Source of the DNA: Bacteroidales bacterium UBA4070
GTDB lineage: Bacteria > Bacteroidota > Bacteroidia > Bacteroidales > VadinHA17
Length of the DNA stretch: 64,000 bases
Assembly (NCBI GenBank): GCA_002383485.1
Contig: DFYY01000013.1
Location: 54,146-118,145 of the forward strand
Direction of reading: 5' to 3'
Below the pieces are notes generated by a model. It was not told the DNA's origin, made no database searches, and worked only from the letters and a program-made list of their open reading frames with translations. Made by a program: the position numbers and the translations under genes. Positions 10,106-19,001 of this stretch are shown here, piece after piece. Position 1 is the stretch's first letter, and each line of letters begins with the position of its first letter.

Positions 10106-11698
10106 ATGAAACGCAATTCTGTAAAAATCGGATTAATCTTTCTCCTTCTGATCAGTTACCCGCTTATGCTGAGTTCGCAGAATGCAAGGATAAAGATTGA
10201 CATAGACCGCACAATAGGCGAGGTTGATAAAAACCTGTACAGCAATTTTGTAGAGCATCTGGGTCGTTGCGTCTACGGAGGTATATGGGAACCTGGATCA
10301 CCGCTCTCGGATGAAGATGGCTTCCGCACGGATGTCCTGGAGGCGGTGAAGGGACTCAATGTTTCACTGGTAAGGTACCCGGGGGGCAATTTCGTCTCAA
10401 ATTACCACTGGTTTGACGGGGTAGGCCCTGTGAGAAATCCGAGGATGGAACTGGCGTGGGCACGACTGGAGCCAAACACCTTCGGAACGAATGAGTTCAT
10501 GAAGTTCTGCAGTAAAGCCGGAGTTGAACCCTACTTTTCAGTCAATATGGGCACGGGAACTATTGAAGAGGCACAGCAGTGGGTAGAATACTGCAATGTA
10601 AAGGAGGGACCGTTCTATGCCGAACTGAGGAAGAAGCACGGGTTCCCGGAGCCATATAAAATAAAATACTGGAGCCTGGGTAACGAGATGGACGGATTCT
10701 GGCAGATGGGGCATCTCAATGCTGAGGATTACAGCAAAAAGGCCCGCGAGGCAGCCAAGCTGATGCGTCTCACCGATCCGTCAATAAAGCTTGTTGCGGC
10801 AGGCTCGTCCAACTACAGGCCTGATGCCGATCCTGACGAATGGAATGCGAAGATCCTCCGGGAACTGAGGGATGTGACTGATTATATTGCACTGCATATC
10901 TATGTTGGCAATCCTGACAATAACTATTATAATTTCCTATCTACACCGCTCGTCTGCGAGCAGCGGACTCAACTGGTCAAGGGGATGATCATGGAGGAGA
11001 TGTCAAAAGCCCAACGCGGCAACAGGGATCCCATTTATATTGCCTGGGATGAATACAACGTGTGGTACCGTGCCCGTACTGATGAGCATATGCAGGGTAC
11101 CAGGGCACTGGAAGAACCTTACAACCTGGAGGATGCTCTGGTAATCGCAGGGTTTCTCAACGTTTTCGTCCGCAATGCCGATATCATTAAGATGGCCAAT
11201 ATGGCCCAGCTCGTGAATGTAATAGCCCCGATATGGGCAGAAGAAAAGGGGATATTCAGGCAGACAATCTATTATCCCTTGTCGCTCTTCGCCAATTATG
11301 TAAAGGGGACCTCGCTGGACCTGCATGTCGACTGCGACACGTATGATACGGAGGAATTCTTCATAGGCCTCGGGGAGAGCACCACGAAACAGACAGATGT
11401 TCCATACCTCGATGTTTCGGCAACATATAACAATGGCGAAGTGGTCCTGTGTGTGGTCAACAGGCACAAGGACAAACATATAACCACTGACATACTGAGC
11501 CAGGAGGGCGAATTTTCCGGCAATTTCAAGGTATTTGAGGTTAACGGTCCTGATATAAAATCGTTGAATAATTTTGACGGAGAGCAGGTTAAGACTGTAG
11601 TTAAGCCTGAAGTCAAGAGCAAGGGAAGCAAGATCACTTATTCATTTCCTGCTCATTCTTTCACAATGCTTATAGGGAAAATTGAAAATCCCAGATAA
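10106..11698 (+). CDS. GH51 alpha-L-arabinofuranosidase (second copy, divergent)
   Basis: A retaining arabinofuranosidase of 530 residues with a signal peptide (IGLIFLLLISYPLMLSSQ). Acid/base is E194 in LGNEMDGFW and nucleophile is E316 in IAWDEYNVWY. The N-terminal FVEHLGRCVYGGIWEPGSP and the VRYPGGNFVSNYHWFDGVGP segment are GH51 hallmarks. It differs strongly from the first GH51 around both catalytic glutamates (MDGF versus NWGC; YNVW versus WGTW), so it belongs to a different subgroup and is not a recent duplicate. It is followed after 28 bases by the epimerase gene, so probably co-transcribed. Confidence 0.93.
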   Translation: MKRNSVKIGLIFLLLISYPLMLSSQNARIKIDIDRTIGEVDKNLYSNFVEHLGRCVYGGIWEPGSPLSDEDGFRTDVLEAVKGLNVSLVRYPGGNFVSNYHWFDGVGPVRNPRMELAWARLEPNTFGTNEFMKFCSKAGVEPYFSVNMGTGTIEEAQQWVEYCNVKEGPFYAELRKKHGFPEPYKIKYWSLGNEMDGFWQMGHLNAEDYSKKAREAAKLMRLTDPSIKLVAAGSSNYRPDADPDEWNAKILRELRDVTDYIALHIYVGNPDNNYYNFLSTPLVCEQRTQLVKGMIMEEMSKAQRGNRDPIYIAWDEYNVWYRARTDEHMQGTRALEEPYNLEDALVIAGFLNVFVRNADIIKMANMAQLVNVIAPIWAEEKGIFRQTIYYPLSLFANYVKGTSLDLHVDCDTYDTEEFFIGLGESTTKQTDVPYLDVSATYNNGEVVLCVVNRHKDKHITTDILSQEGEFSGNFKVFEVNGPDIKSLNNFDGEQVKTVVKPEVKSKGSKITYSFPAHSFTMLIGKIENPR

Positions 11699-11726
11699 AA
11701 TCCACTATTTTCGAAAAAAATCTGAT

Positions 11727-12857
11727 ATGCGAAAACAAAATCTTTTCATTGGCGCAATGCTGTTGCTCATTATGTTCGGCATTGGCTCATGCGGAAACAA
11801 CAAGGCAAAAGAGATGGTAACTACTGAAAATTTCGGTTCATTTGAAGGAAAGGATGTATCCCTGTACACCCTGAAAAACAAGCAGGGTGATATTATTAAA
11901 CTTACCAACTATGGGGCAGCCATTGTGGAGGTCAATGTGCCTGACCGCGACGGCAACAAGGCCAATGTGACATTTGGCTATGACAATCTCGAAGGTTATC
12001 TTAAGGGTGATCCCTATTTTGGCAAAGTTGTAGGCCAGTATGCAAATCGCATTGCCCGCGGCAAGTTCACGCTTGACAGTGTTGAGTATACACTCGCCAT
12101 CAATAATGCCCCCAATGCTCTTCACGGAGGCCCGACAGGCTGGCACAGCAGGGTATGGACCGCTGAGGTTCTCAAAGGCACCGATTTCCCCGCGGTGAAG
12201 TTCACATACAACAAGCCTGACATGGAAGAGGGCTTCCCGGGCAATGTTGTTGCCGAGGTTGTCTATACCTGGACCGATTCCAACGAGATAATAATGGATT
12301 ACAAGGTCACCACTGACCGCAGGACTGTAATAAACATCACCAACCACGCATACTTCAACCTGCATGGAGCAGGTGTGGGTGACATCCTTGACCATGAGGC
12401 TGTTATCAGGGCATCAGCATTCACCCCTGTTGATTCGACGCTCATCCCCACCGGGGAACTCAGGCCGGTTGAAGGTACTCCTTTTGATTTCCGTACCCCG
12501 CACCTGATTGGTGAGAGGATTGGCGAAACATATGATCAGCTTATTCTTGGCGGTGGTTATGACCACAACTACGTGCTCGATAACCTCGAGGAGGTTGATG
12601 CCGAGGTGTATGATCCTTCTACAGGACGGGTTATCCAGGTTATCACAGACCAGCCGGGCGTACAGCTCTATACCGGAAACTTCCTTGACGGTACACAGAC
12701 CGGCCGCGGAGGCAAGGTCTACCAGTACCGTTCGGGCTTCTGCCTCGAGACGCAACACTATCCTGACAGTCCCAACCAGGCATCCTTCCCGACAGTTGTG
12801 CTGACCCCGGAGGAACCGTTCCTCTCCAGCACTACTTTCAGGTTCAGTGTAAGGTAG
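11727..12857 (+). CDS. Aldose 1-epimerase (galactose mutarotase family), lipoprotein
   Basis: Interconverts alpha and beta anomers of free aldoses, here plausibly of arabinose released by the preceding enzymes. From ATG 11727 it has 376 residues; the in-frame TTG at 11682 lies inside the previous gene. A lipoprotein signal (LLLIMFGIGSC) anchors it to a membrane. Family motifs are NALHGGPTGWHSRVW, ITNHAYFNLHG (catalytic His region), GGYDHNYVL and a C-terminal FCLETQHYPDSPNQ holding the catalytic glutamate. Mutarotases at the end of sugar-utilisation loci are common. This is the last gene of the arabinan block; an intergenic repeat cluster follows. Confidence 0.92.
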   Translation: MRKQNLFIGAMLLLIMFGIGSCGNNKAKEMVTTENFGSFEGKDVSLYTLKNKQGDIIKLTNYGAAIVEVNVPDRDGNKANVTFGYDNLEGYLKGDPYFGKVVGQYANRIARGKFTLDSVEYTLAINNAPNALHGGPTGWHSRVWTAEVLKGTDFPAVKFTYNKPDMEEGFPGNVVAEVVYTWTDSNEIIMDYKVTTDRRTVINITNHAYFNLHGAGVGDILDHEAVIRASAFTPVDSTLIPTGELRPVEGTPFDFRTPHLIGERIGETYDQLILGGGYDHNYVLDNLEEVDAEVYDPSTGRVIQVITDQPGVQLYTGNFLDGTQTGRGGKVYQYRSGFCLETQHYPDSPNQASFPTVVLTPEEPFLSSTTFRFSVR

Positions 12858-12872
12858 TTACTTCCGGCACAC

Positions 12873-13160
12873 TGCTACAATTCCTGATGCTCTCCGAGCA
12901 TCGTAACGTAGTGTATTCCTTGTTCTACAATTCTTCACGCTCTACGAGCTTTGAATTCGCATAGGGGATGGAGAATTGTAGAACAAAGGAATTAATGATT
13001 ATATCCCTCGTAGAGGGCAAGGAATTGCAGGACAGCGGAATAGGATGGATCCTGGCCCTCGTAGAGGGCAAAGAACAGTGGAGCAGAGTGAATAAAGACC
13101 CTCGTAGAACCTGTCCCGATTGCCGTTAGGCTGTCGGGAGGGTCAGGAATTGTATAGTCA
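12873..13160 (+). repeat. Cluster of degenerate hairpin repeats between convergent genes
   Basis: The roughly 400-base gap 12858-13255 has no convincing gene but holds related short units. CTACAATTC followed by a mini-hairpin core occurs at about 12875-12900 (GCTC-tcc-GAGC) and 12926-12950 (GCTC-tac-GAGC). The opposite orientation follows: GAATTGTAGAAC at 12973-12984, then CCCTC-gta-GAGGG at 13003-13015 followed by GCAAGGAATTG, and CCCTC-gta-GAGGG again at 13056-13068 followed by GCAAAGAA. A broken copy (CCCTCGTAGAACC) starts at 13089, and GGAATTGTATAG follows near 13146. The units thus face each other and share a 4-5 bp stem with a three-base loop. They may end transcription from both sides or be remains of a small mobile repeat family. 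Confidence 0.65.
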
Positions 13161-13255
13161 TGCAGCCCCGGAACCCGAGGGGGTGGGTGGGGTGCAATTC
13201 TTATGGCCCTACAGGCAATATCCAACAGATGCAGATCTATGCCCTACTTACACCA

Positions 13256-14602
13256 CTATGTCCTGATCTTGATACTGCGGAACCAGACCTCATTGCCGTG
13301 ATCCTGCAGGAGGATGTGGCCCTGTTCAGCCTCACCAAAGCCGGCGAAATCCTTATACTTGCTCTCCTTGACAAGCTGCCGGTAGGCCTCACTGCCACGC
13401 TCATATTCAAGCACCTTGAACCCGTTGAGCCAGTGCTCAACATGTCCGTTGACTGAAACAATATGTGCTGTATTCCACTGTCCCACACCGTTAAACCTCT
13501 TGTTGGCGGCAGGAATGAGATCATAGAGAGAGGCAACAGTCCTGTTGCCGTCACGGCCCATCTTTGCATCAGGATGGCGCTGGTCATCGAGGATCTGATA
13601 CTCGAGGCCTATTGCAGAGCCCGTGGTAGCATAGTTTTCAGTGACGAAATATTTGACCCCGCTGTTGGCTCCTTCAGTAATCATGAACTCGAAAAACAGG
13701 TCGAAGTTCCCGTATTGGTCAACGGTGACAATATCTCCGCCACCCCTGGACTCAGCACCTCCCGAAGCAAGCACCTTAAGGCACCCGTTTTCAATTACCC
13801 AACCTGCCTCAGGGAAAGCATCTTTGTGAGCGCCTCGCCATCCGGTTGAGGTGGTTCCGTCGAACAGCAGCTTCCAGCCGTCGCTCACCTCTCTGTCAGT
13901 CAGGGTGTTCGGGATAAAGTTTGCCTGGTAGATTACGGCAGTGTCTGCATTCCTGTATTTATCGAGATTCTCTGTAACTATCCTGATATTCTTCCACATC
14001 ACCCGTGTACCCGCCAGCTCATCGCTTACGGCATGTACCTGAAAACCGATAAAGCCTGAAGCATCGGCATCGTCAACCAGATCGGCAACAGGGATTCCGT
14101 TGATCCAGGTCCGTATCCGGTTCCCGATTGCCTCTACATGATAACTGTTCCAGCCTTGTCTGTTGAATGACTTCACGGCAGCCTGGTTATTTGGGGTAAC
14201 AGGGTAGAGCCATCCTCTCCTTGCCTCGTCATAAATACCGCCGCTCCAGCCTCTGTCGGTCGGGTCTATCTCGATCTGGTACCCGTAGACAAGCACCCTG
14301 CCGTCATTTTCAGTGCTGTGGCTCCTGATCTGGACCCCTGAGTTCAGCAGGGTATCAACCTTCACATCAAACTCAAGTATAAAGTCAGAATACTCTTCAG
14401 TGGTGCACATGAAACTGTTTGGAGTGCCGGGGGTTGATATACCCACCATCACACCATCCTCGACAAGATATTTTGCCTGTCCGCCAAGCTGAATGAACCC
14501 GGTGAAGTCTTTGCCGTTGAAAAGCTCCTGCCAGTCGGTTTTCGTGCATCCGGTAAATGTCAGCAAGACTGAGAGTAACAGAAGAGTTGATTTCGATTTC
14601 AT
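13256..14602 (-). CDS. Double-DUF1080 lipoprotein (3-keto-disaccharide hydrolase family)
   Basis: DUF1080 is a concanavalin-like domain; characterised Bacteroides members cleave 3-keto-glycosides. This 448-residue protein has a lipoprotein signal (LLLLSVLLTFTGC) and two DUF1080 copies: residues about 23-205, starting DWQELFNGKDFTGF, and about 230-446, starting DGWKLLFDGTTSTGW. Each copy keeps family segments such as SGVQIRSHS, SGVKYFVTENYA and EYQILDDQRHPDAK. The gene follows the Gfo/Idh/MocA oxidoreductase by 17 bases on the same strand, the expected partner that would make 3-keto sugars. Two domains in one chain could reflect binding plus catalysis, or two active sites; I cannot tell which. 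Confidence 0.87.
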   Translation of the reverse strand: MKSKSTLLLLSVLLTFTGCTKTDWQELFNGKDFTGFIQLGGQAKYLVEDGVMVGISTPGTPNSFMCTTEEYSDFILEFDVKVDTLLNSGVQIRSHSTENDGRVLVYGYQIEIDPTDRGWSGGIYDEARRGWLYPVTPNNQAAVKSFNRQGWNSYHVEAIGNRIRTWINGIPVADLVDDADASGFIGFQVHAVSDELAGTRVMWKNIRIVTENLDKYRNADTAVIYQANFIPNTLTDREVSDGWKLLFDGTTSTGWRGAHKDAFPEAGWVIENGCLKVLASGGAESRGGGDIVTVDQYGNFDLFFEFMITEGANSGVKYFVTENYATTGSAIGLEYQILDDQRHPDAKMGRDGNRTVASLYDLIPAANKRFNGVGQWNTAHIVSVNGHVEHWLNGFKVLEYERGSEAYRQLVKESKYKDFAGFGEAEQGHILLQDHGNEVWFRSIKIRT

Positions 14603-14619
14603 AGTTATATGCTGTTAGA

Positions 14620-15966
14620 TTAATATTCAGGGAATTTCCAGGGTGCATTGTAATAAGGCCTGATAAGAGCATTGGCTTCCTCCTCGAGGAATTTGCCGGC
14701 GGCGTTATCCCAGGCGAGAGGTTTGCCCAACCTGCACGAGACGTTTGCCAGGTGGGTCATCTTGGCCACCTGTGCCCCGATTGCCACATCGGCATTCGGC
14801 AGCTTGCGGGTAGTCATGCAGTCGAGGAAGTTAGCCACATGGGCAGCTAATCCTCCTCCGGCAACAGCCTGTCCCTCAACCTGCTCAGATTTCATTTGCA
14901 GCGGTACTGCTTCCATCCGGGGTGCAGAATCAACCTCAGGAATCACTTCCCAGCCGTTGCGGTCGAGCACCAGGGTGCCGTTCTCACCCAGGAATGCAAG
15001 TCCGTGTTCCCTTCCGTAGGGTCCGTCCTTGATGCCGCATGCATGATCCCAGCTGATTGTGAAATCATCATAGACATACGAAGCAAGGAGGGTATCAGGG
15101 GTCTCCATTGCATCGGTGGGGTAGGCAAATTTGCCTCCGGCGGTGTAGACGGCATTCGGAAGGTCAGCTTTCATGCCCAGCAGGGCATAGTCAAGCAGGT
15201 GTACACCCCAGTCAGACATCAATCCTCCGGCATAATCCCAGAAGTACCTGAAGTTATAGTGGAACCGGTTCGGGTTGAAAGTCCGGTGCCTTGCCGGGCC
15301 GAGCCACATCTCGTAGTCGACTCCGGGCGGTACGGGGCCGTCAGGCTGAACGGGAAGTGTTTTCTTCCAGATCATATAAGCCCAAACCTTTACGGTCCTG
15401 ATGCGTCCAAGTTTGCCGGAATGGATGAATGCCACTGCATCCTGCCAGTGTGGGTCACTGCGCTGCCACTGACCGGTCTGCACAATGCGCTTATGTTTGC
15501 GAGCTGCCCTGACCATGGCGTCACACTCGGCAATTGAGTTGGCGAGCGGTTTCTCGCAATAGACATCCTTGCCAGCCTCCATGGCAGCGATTGCCTGCAG
15601 ACAGTGCCAGTGGTCGGGTGTTGCCACTATGACGGCATCAACATCCCTGTTGTCCATTACTTTCCGCCAGTCCTTAACAAGCTGGGGGGGCTTTTTCCCG
15701 GCTATCTTCTCAACATCGGATGCTCTTTTGTTCAGCCACTCATCATCGATGTCACAGATTGAAACGCACTGCACCTGAGGAAACTTCAGGAATGTCTCAA
15801 GGTTTGACCAGCCCATATTACGGCCTCCGATCAGTGCCACACGTATTCTGTCTGAAGGACCTGTCTTTCTGCCCGGCATGGCGTAGGCAGATGTCACTGC
15901 ACCCAGGCCTGCCAGTCCGGCTGAAGCCAGAATGGTGTTTTTTACGAAATTTCTTCTGTTACTCAT
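14620..15966 (-). CDS. Gfo/Idh/MocA-family oxidoreductase with Tat signal
   Basis: An NAD(P)-dependent sugar oxidoreductase of 448 residues. The N-terminus NRRNFVKNTILASAG is a twin-arginine export signal, so the cofactor-loaded enzyme would act outside the cytoplasm. The Rossmann start is IRVALIGGRNMGW, and the family Lys-Pro motif is VYCEKPLANSIAECDAM, followed by VQTGQWQRSDPHWQDAV and GGLMSDWGVHLLDYAL with the usual catalytic Asp/His pair. It resembles exported Bacteroidota members linked to oxidation of sugars at C3. Operon with the DUF1080 gene (17 bases) supports a 3-keto-glycoside route; substrate unknown. Confidence 0.9.
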   Translation of the reverse strand: MSNRRNFVKNTILASAGLAGLGAVTSAYAMPGRKTGPSDRIRVALIGGRNMGWSNLETFLKFPQVQCVSICDIDDEWLNKRASDVEKIAGKKPPQLVKDWRKVMDNRDVDAVIVATPDHWHCLQAIAAMEAGKDVYCEKPLANSIAECDAMVRAARKHKRIVQTGQWQRSDPHWQDAVAFIHSGKLGRIRTVKVWAYMIWKKTLPVQPDGPVPPGVDYEMWLGPARHRTFNPNRFHYNFRYFWDYAGGLMSDWGVHLLDYALLGMKADLPNAVYTAGGKFAYPTDAMETPDTLLASYVYDDFTISWDHACGIKDGPYGREHGLAFLGENGTLVLDRNGWEVIPEVDSAPRMEAVPLQMKSEQVEGQAVAGGGLAAHVANFLDCMTTRKLPNADVAIGAQVAKMTHLANVSCRLGKPLAWDNAAGKFLEEEANALIRPYYNAPWKFPEY

Positions 15967-16088
15967 GATCTGTTTTCTCTGTTACTACTGAAATTTTTGC
16001 CACTCTTTTTCAAATGTAGTAAATCAATTCCTCATGTGATAAAAAAAGTATCCTCCGCGTGTTCAGGAGGATACTTTGTACTTAGGCT

Positions 16089-16177
16089 CCCTGCCCGGTC
16101 CGGCAGGCTGTTCTGCTGAGTGGTGACTGCCCTGCCCGGCATGTGGTTGCCTGATTGGCGACTGCCCTGACCGGCAG
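16089..16177 (+). repeat. Short GC-rich direct repeats with hairpin potential
   Basis: TGGtGACTGCCCTGcCCGGCA at 16121-16141 recurs with two changes at 16156-16176. A related CTGCCCGGTCCGGCAGG lies at 16091-16107. The first and last copies can fold as CTGCC/GGCAG hairpins. The block lies between the 3' end of the DUF5695-like gene and the start of the Gfo/Idh gene, both on the minus strand, so it may be a terminator or REP-like element. The gap 15967-16186 holds nothing else I recognise. Confidence 0.55.
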
Positions 16178-16186
16178 GCAGCTATG

Positions 16187-18937
16187 CTAATCAGTCACCT
16201 TCAGGTTGATAACCGCAGGTTTGCTGCTTACATGTATGACGTAAGCACCTCTGCCGTTCTGTTTCAGGCGGGGGGTGCCATACCTGACAGCATTGCCCTC
16301 CCTGGAGGGGGAGCTGAAGCGGAGGAATGCCTCGGGTGACCAGTTTTCACCCTTTGCAAGGACCAGCTTCACGGCGCCAGTGGCAGTATTGTATGACACA
16401 CTGTTCAGTTTGCCTGCATCCAGTGTGATCCAGAGTCCTGCAGGTGCCAGGTAAAATCTTGATCTTGCTGCGGTTGTCAGGTCGACTGTAACCCATTTAC
16501 CCTTTATACTGGTATTCCCACCGAACGATAGCCATCCGAACTCGTCGCTTTTGACAAGGTAAGTTGAGCTGTTTATCGCATAGCCCAGGAAGCCGCTGCC
16601 GTAGTCACCGGAGATGCCGTCGTTCTTAAGCGTTTGCGGGAAGGAGTGGAATGCCGCAGGTGCGAATCCGTCCTGTGTTATATTCGAGATTGCACCCATC
16701 ACACCACCGTATCCCACGCGCAGGAGGTACAGATCCGACGGGTTTTCGCGGTACTGGTTCAGCACCGGGATGGAGTTGAGGGCCGAACCGTAGTGGTGGA
16801 TCATCCGCTCGAAACGGGAGAGTTTACCGGCGAAGAGGAAATCCCAGAATCGCCTTGCGTTGCCGTTATACGCCCAATGAGGCACGGTTGGCATGTAGGC
16901 GAGGATTGCATTGAGTGTGACAGTAGCCTTCTCGTCCAGCCCGAAATATTTGGCCCACATGTAAACCTCTTCCTGACCGGTGGAGTCCCACGGCATCTCA
17001 CTGCCGAAGGGGTACTTCAGTTTCATCCATACATCCACGCGGGCTTTCATTGCCGTCTCAAGGTCTGCAGCCATCTTAGTCATTCCCTCCGCCTTCAGGT
17101 CGTTGAGGATGAGAATAAAGACCGTACCCTCCATCTGTCCGAACTGTGCATAGTGCGGAGCCAGTTTTATCATCGCCATCGAGGTGTGGAAGGCGTTCTC
17201 AAGGTACCACTGCCACTCCTGCTGCGTCACCAAACCCTGGTAGTTTCTTGCCAGGCGGTACATTACCCAGTGTGCCGCCGCCACGTGGGGGTAATTGTAT
17301 GATCTGCCGGCCGAGTTGGTCTCCTTCGTGTTCCATGACGGGAAGTTGCCATTGGGAGCCCAGCGGATATCCTTGTCATAGGTGCCTTCCGGCATCGACT
17401 CGGGCTCATAGTAAAAGAGGCTTTTCCTGACGCCGTACTTCAGATGGCCCTCATTGTACTGGATGCCGCCCCAGAGTGTTTGATTGACAAAGTCTTCCAT
17501 CTTTTTGACTTCCTCCGGGTCAGGCATTATGAGCTGCTTCATGATGGCACCCAGCCAGCTGCCTGCACCGGCCTCATCGCTCAGTCCGGCAACCCATACG
17601 CGCCTGTCCTGCTTTACCTGTGCCTTTTTCTCATAGTCGTATGTGATCACAGAGGGTGCCCTGCCGAAGGGGTCATTCCCGTCATCGAACCATTGTTCAG
17701 TTGTAAGGAAGTTGCCGTAGGAGGCAACAACCCGGCTCTCAGGCTCTATGATTTTATAGTTGACAGTCTGCTCCAGGCCGTCCTCGTACGTGATTGTCAG
17801 CCTGGCTCTTCCCCACGATTTTCCGCTGATCTCATATTGATGCCATCCTTTGGCGTTGGCACCGGCATCCCTGATGTCAAGAGCACCTTCAGGCTCCACC
17901 TTCATCGCCTTTACTGCCTTTCCGTAGCGAATGAAAAGCTTTGCATTCACATCTTCAGGAACAACATAGCCCGGGATGCCCACTGCAACAGGCCTGCCGG
18001 CCGATACCAGGGCATTTTCGATTTCACGTACCGATCCGGCAAGGATGAATTTCACGCCGTATGAGACTGTCTCTCCCGGAGCGAGAATCTCAGAAGTGGG
18101 GTTGTTCCACTGCTCAGCATCCTTCCAGTCAGTCTCTGCATAAGACTTCGTGTGAACCATCCATTCATGGAGACCTTCGTAGGTGTAGCCTGCGGGCAGG
18201 GGGTCATCCGTCAACGGGCGCCACGCCTCGAAGGGGGTCTTCCCGAAAGGTACAGCAACCAGTGCTTTCCCTTCGCCGTGCAGCCTCACCACCTGAAGGT
18301 ATCCTGCATCGGCGCCAATATACGGATCAAAGAATACACTTTCAGAATGAGCCTGGTCAAGTGACTTTCCGTTGGAGTTGTTGTTGAACACCATTGGTAT
18401 ACCAAGTGCTCCGATTTCAACGGGTAACTGTGAGGTATTAGTAAGAGCGAACCTGAGAACCAGGCTGGCGCCATCCTTCTCCCAGTGTCTTACCACCCGC
18501 AGCGGGATTGAGTCAGGCAGGGTGGCAGCCAGATCAGCGGCCAGGAGTGTTTGCGGAGCGGCGGACGCGATAACCTCCACGTCCTTTCGGTTACGGGCGG
18601 TGGAATAATATTCCCATTCACTGTTGCCGCTGCGAAGTCCTATATTAATGTCGCCGAGGTGATAGAAGCGGTTTGACGCCCTCTCCTCAAGCCTGTCGCC
18701 CGGTGTGAAGTCAAATGCCTCCGCATCATTTGTCTTAAGAAACGCGACTGTCTGGGTGGCATTCAGCACCCCGAGCCTGAAGTCAGCCGTTTCAAATTCC
18801 TTTGTCCCTTTGTCAAGTCCGATCACCGGCGGACGGGGTGAACGCCTCTCCCCGGATCTCTGGGCTTCAGTTTTCAGCGGAAAAGCCATCGCCGCTGCCA
18901 TCAGTATGACCGTTACCGGTCCTGCAATAGTTCTCAT
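16187..18937 (-). CDS. Large exported DUF5695-like protein
   Basis: A 916-residue secreted protein with a signal peptide (VTVILMAAAMAFPLKTEAQ). The N-terminal half looks like beta-sandwich: SQTVAFLK-type text (NATQTVAFLKTNDAEAFDF), then FTPGDRLEERASNRFYHLGD. The second half is helical and W/Y-rich (YPHVAAAHWVMYRLARNY, MEGTVFILILNDLKAEGM, RRFWDFLFAGKLSRFERM), like an (alpha/alpha)6 barrel of glycan-active enzymes. From memory the sequence matches family DUF5695 of Bacteroidota; the enzymatic activity is not known to me. It is transcribed toward the Gfo/Idh and DUF1080 genes with a 220-base gap, and is divergent from the GH3 gene, so a role in glycoside breakdown is inferred only from fold impression and context. 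Confidence 0.7.
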   Translation of the reverse strand: MRTIAGPVTVILMAAAMAFPLKTEAQRSGERRSPRPPVIGLDKGTKEFETADFRLGVLNATQTVAFLKTNDAEAFDFTPGDRLEERASNRFYHLGDINIGLRSGNSEWEYYSTARNRKDVEVIASAAPQTLLAADLAATLPDSIPLRVVRHWEKDGASLVLRFALTNTSQLPVEIGALGIPMVFNNNSNGKSLDQAHSESVFFDPYIGADAGYLQVVRLHGEGKALVAVPFGKTPFEAWRPLTDDPLPAGYTYEGLHEWMVHTKSYAETDWKDAEQWNNPTSEILAPGETVSYGVKFILAGSVREIENALVSAGRPVAVGIPGYVVPEDVNAKLFIRYGKAVKAMKVEPEGALDIRDAGANAKGWHQYEISGKSWGRARLTITYEDGLEQTVNYKIIEPESRVVASYGNFLTTEQWFDDGNDPFGRAPSVITYDYEKKAQVKQDRRVWVAGLSDEAGAGSWLGAIMKQLIMPDPEEVKKMEDFVNQTLWGGIQYNEGHLKYGVRKSLFYYEPESMPEGTYDKDIRWAPNGNFPSWNTKETNSAGRSYNYPHVAAAHWVMYRLARNYQGLVTQQEWQWYLENAFHTSMAMIKLAPHYAQFGQMEGTVFILILNDLKAEGMTKMAADLETAMKARVDVWMKLKYPFGSEMPWDSTGQEEVYMWAKYFGLDEKATVTLNAILAYMPTVPHWAYNGNARRFWDFLFAGKLSRFERMIHHYGSALNSIPVLNQYRENPSDLYLLRVGYGGVMGAISNITQDGFAPAAFHSFPQTLKNDGISGDYGSGFLGYAINSSTYLVKSDEFGWLSFGGNTSIKGKWVTVDLTTAARSRFYLAPAGLWITLDAGKLNSVSYNTATGAVKLVLAKGENWSPEAFLRFSSPSREGNAVRYGTPRLKQNGRGAYVIHVSSKPAVINLKVTD

Positions 18938-19001
18938 ATTCTTTGATTTTGAGTTTATCCCTGTCTGTTTCTGTTCACACTGTCCCGTAGAGGACTCGTA
19001 A

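Noticed and set aside
12992..13225. Minus-strand open frame of 77 codons in the repeat gap
   Set aside because: It is made of the hairpin repeats and has no protein-like composition.
13463..13849. Long plus-strand frames opposite the DUF1080 gene
   Set aside because: Antisense shadows of a well-supported gene; no motif or start signal.
14896..15537. 213-codon frame opposite the Gfo/Idh gene
   Set aside because: The real minus-strand protein has all family motifs; this is its complement frame.
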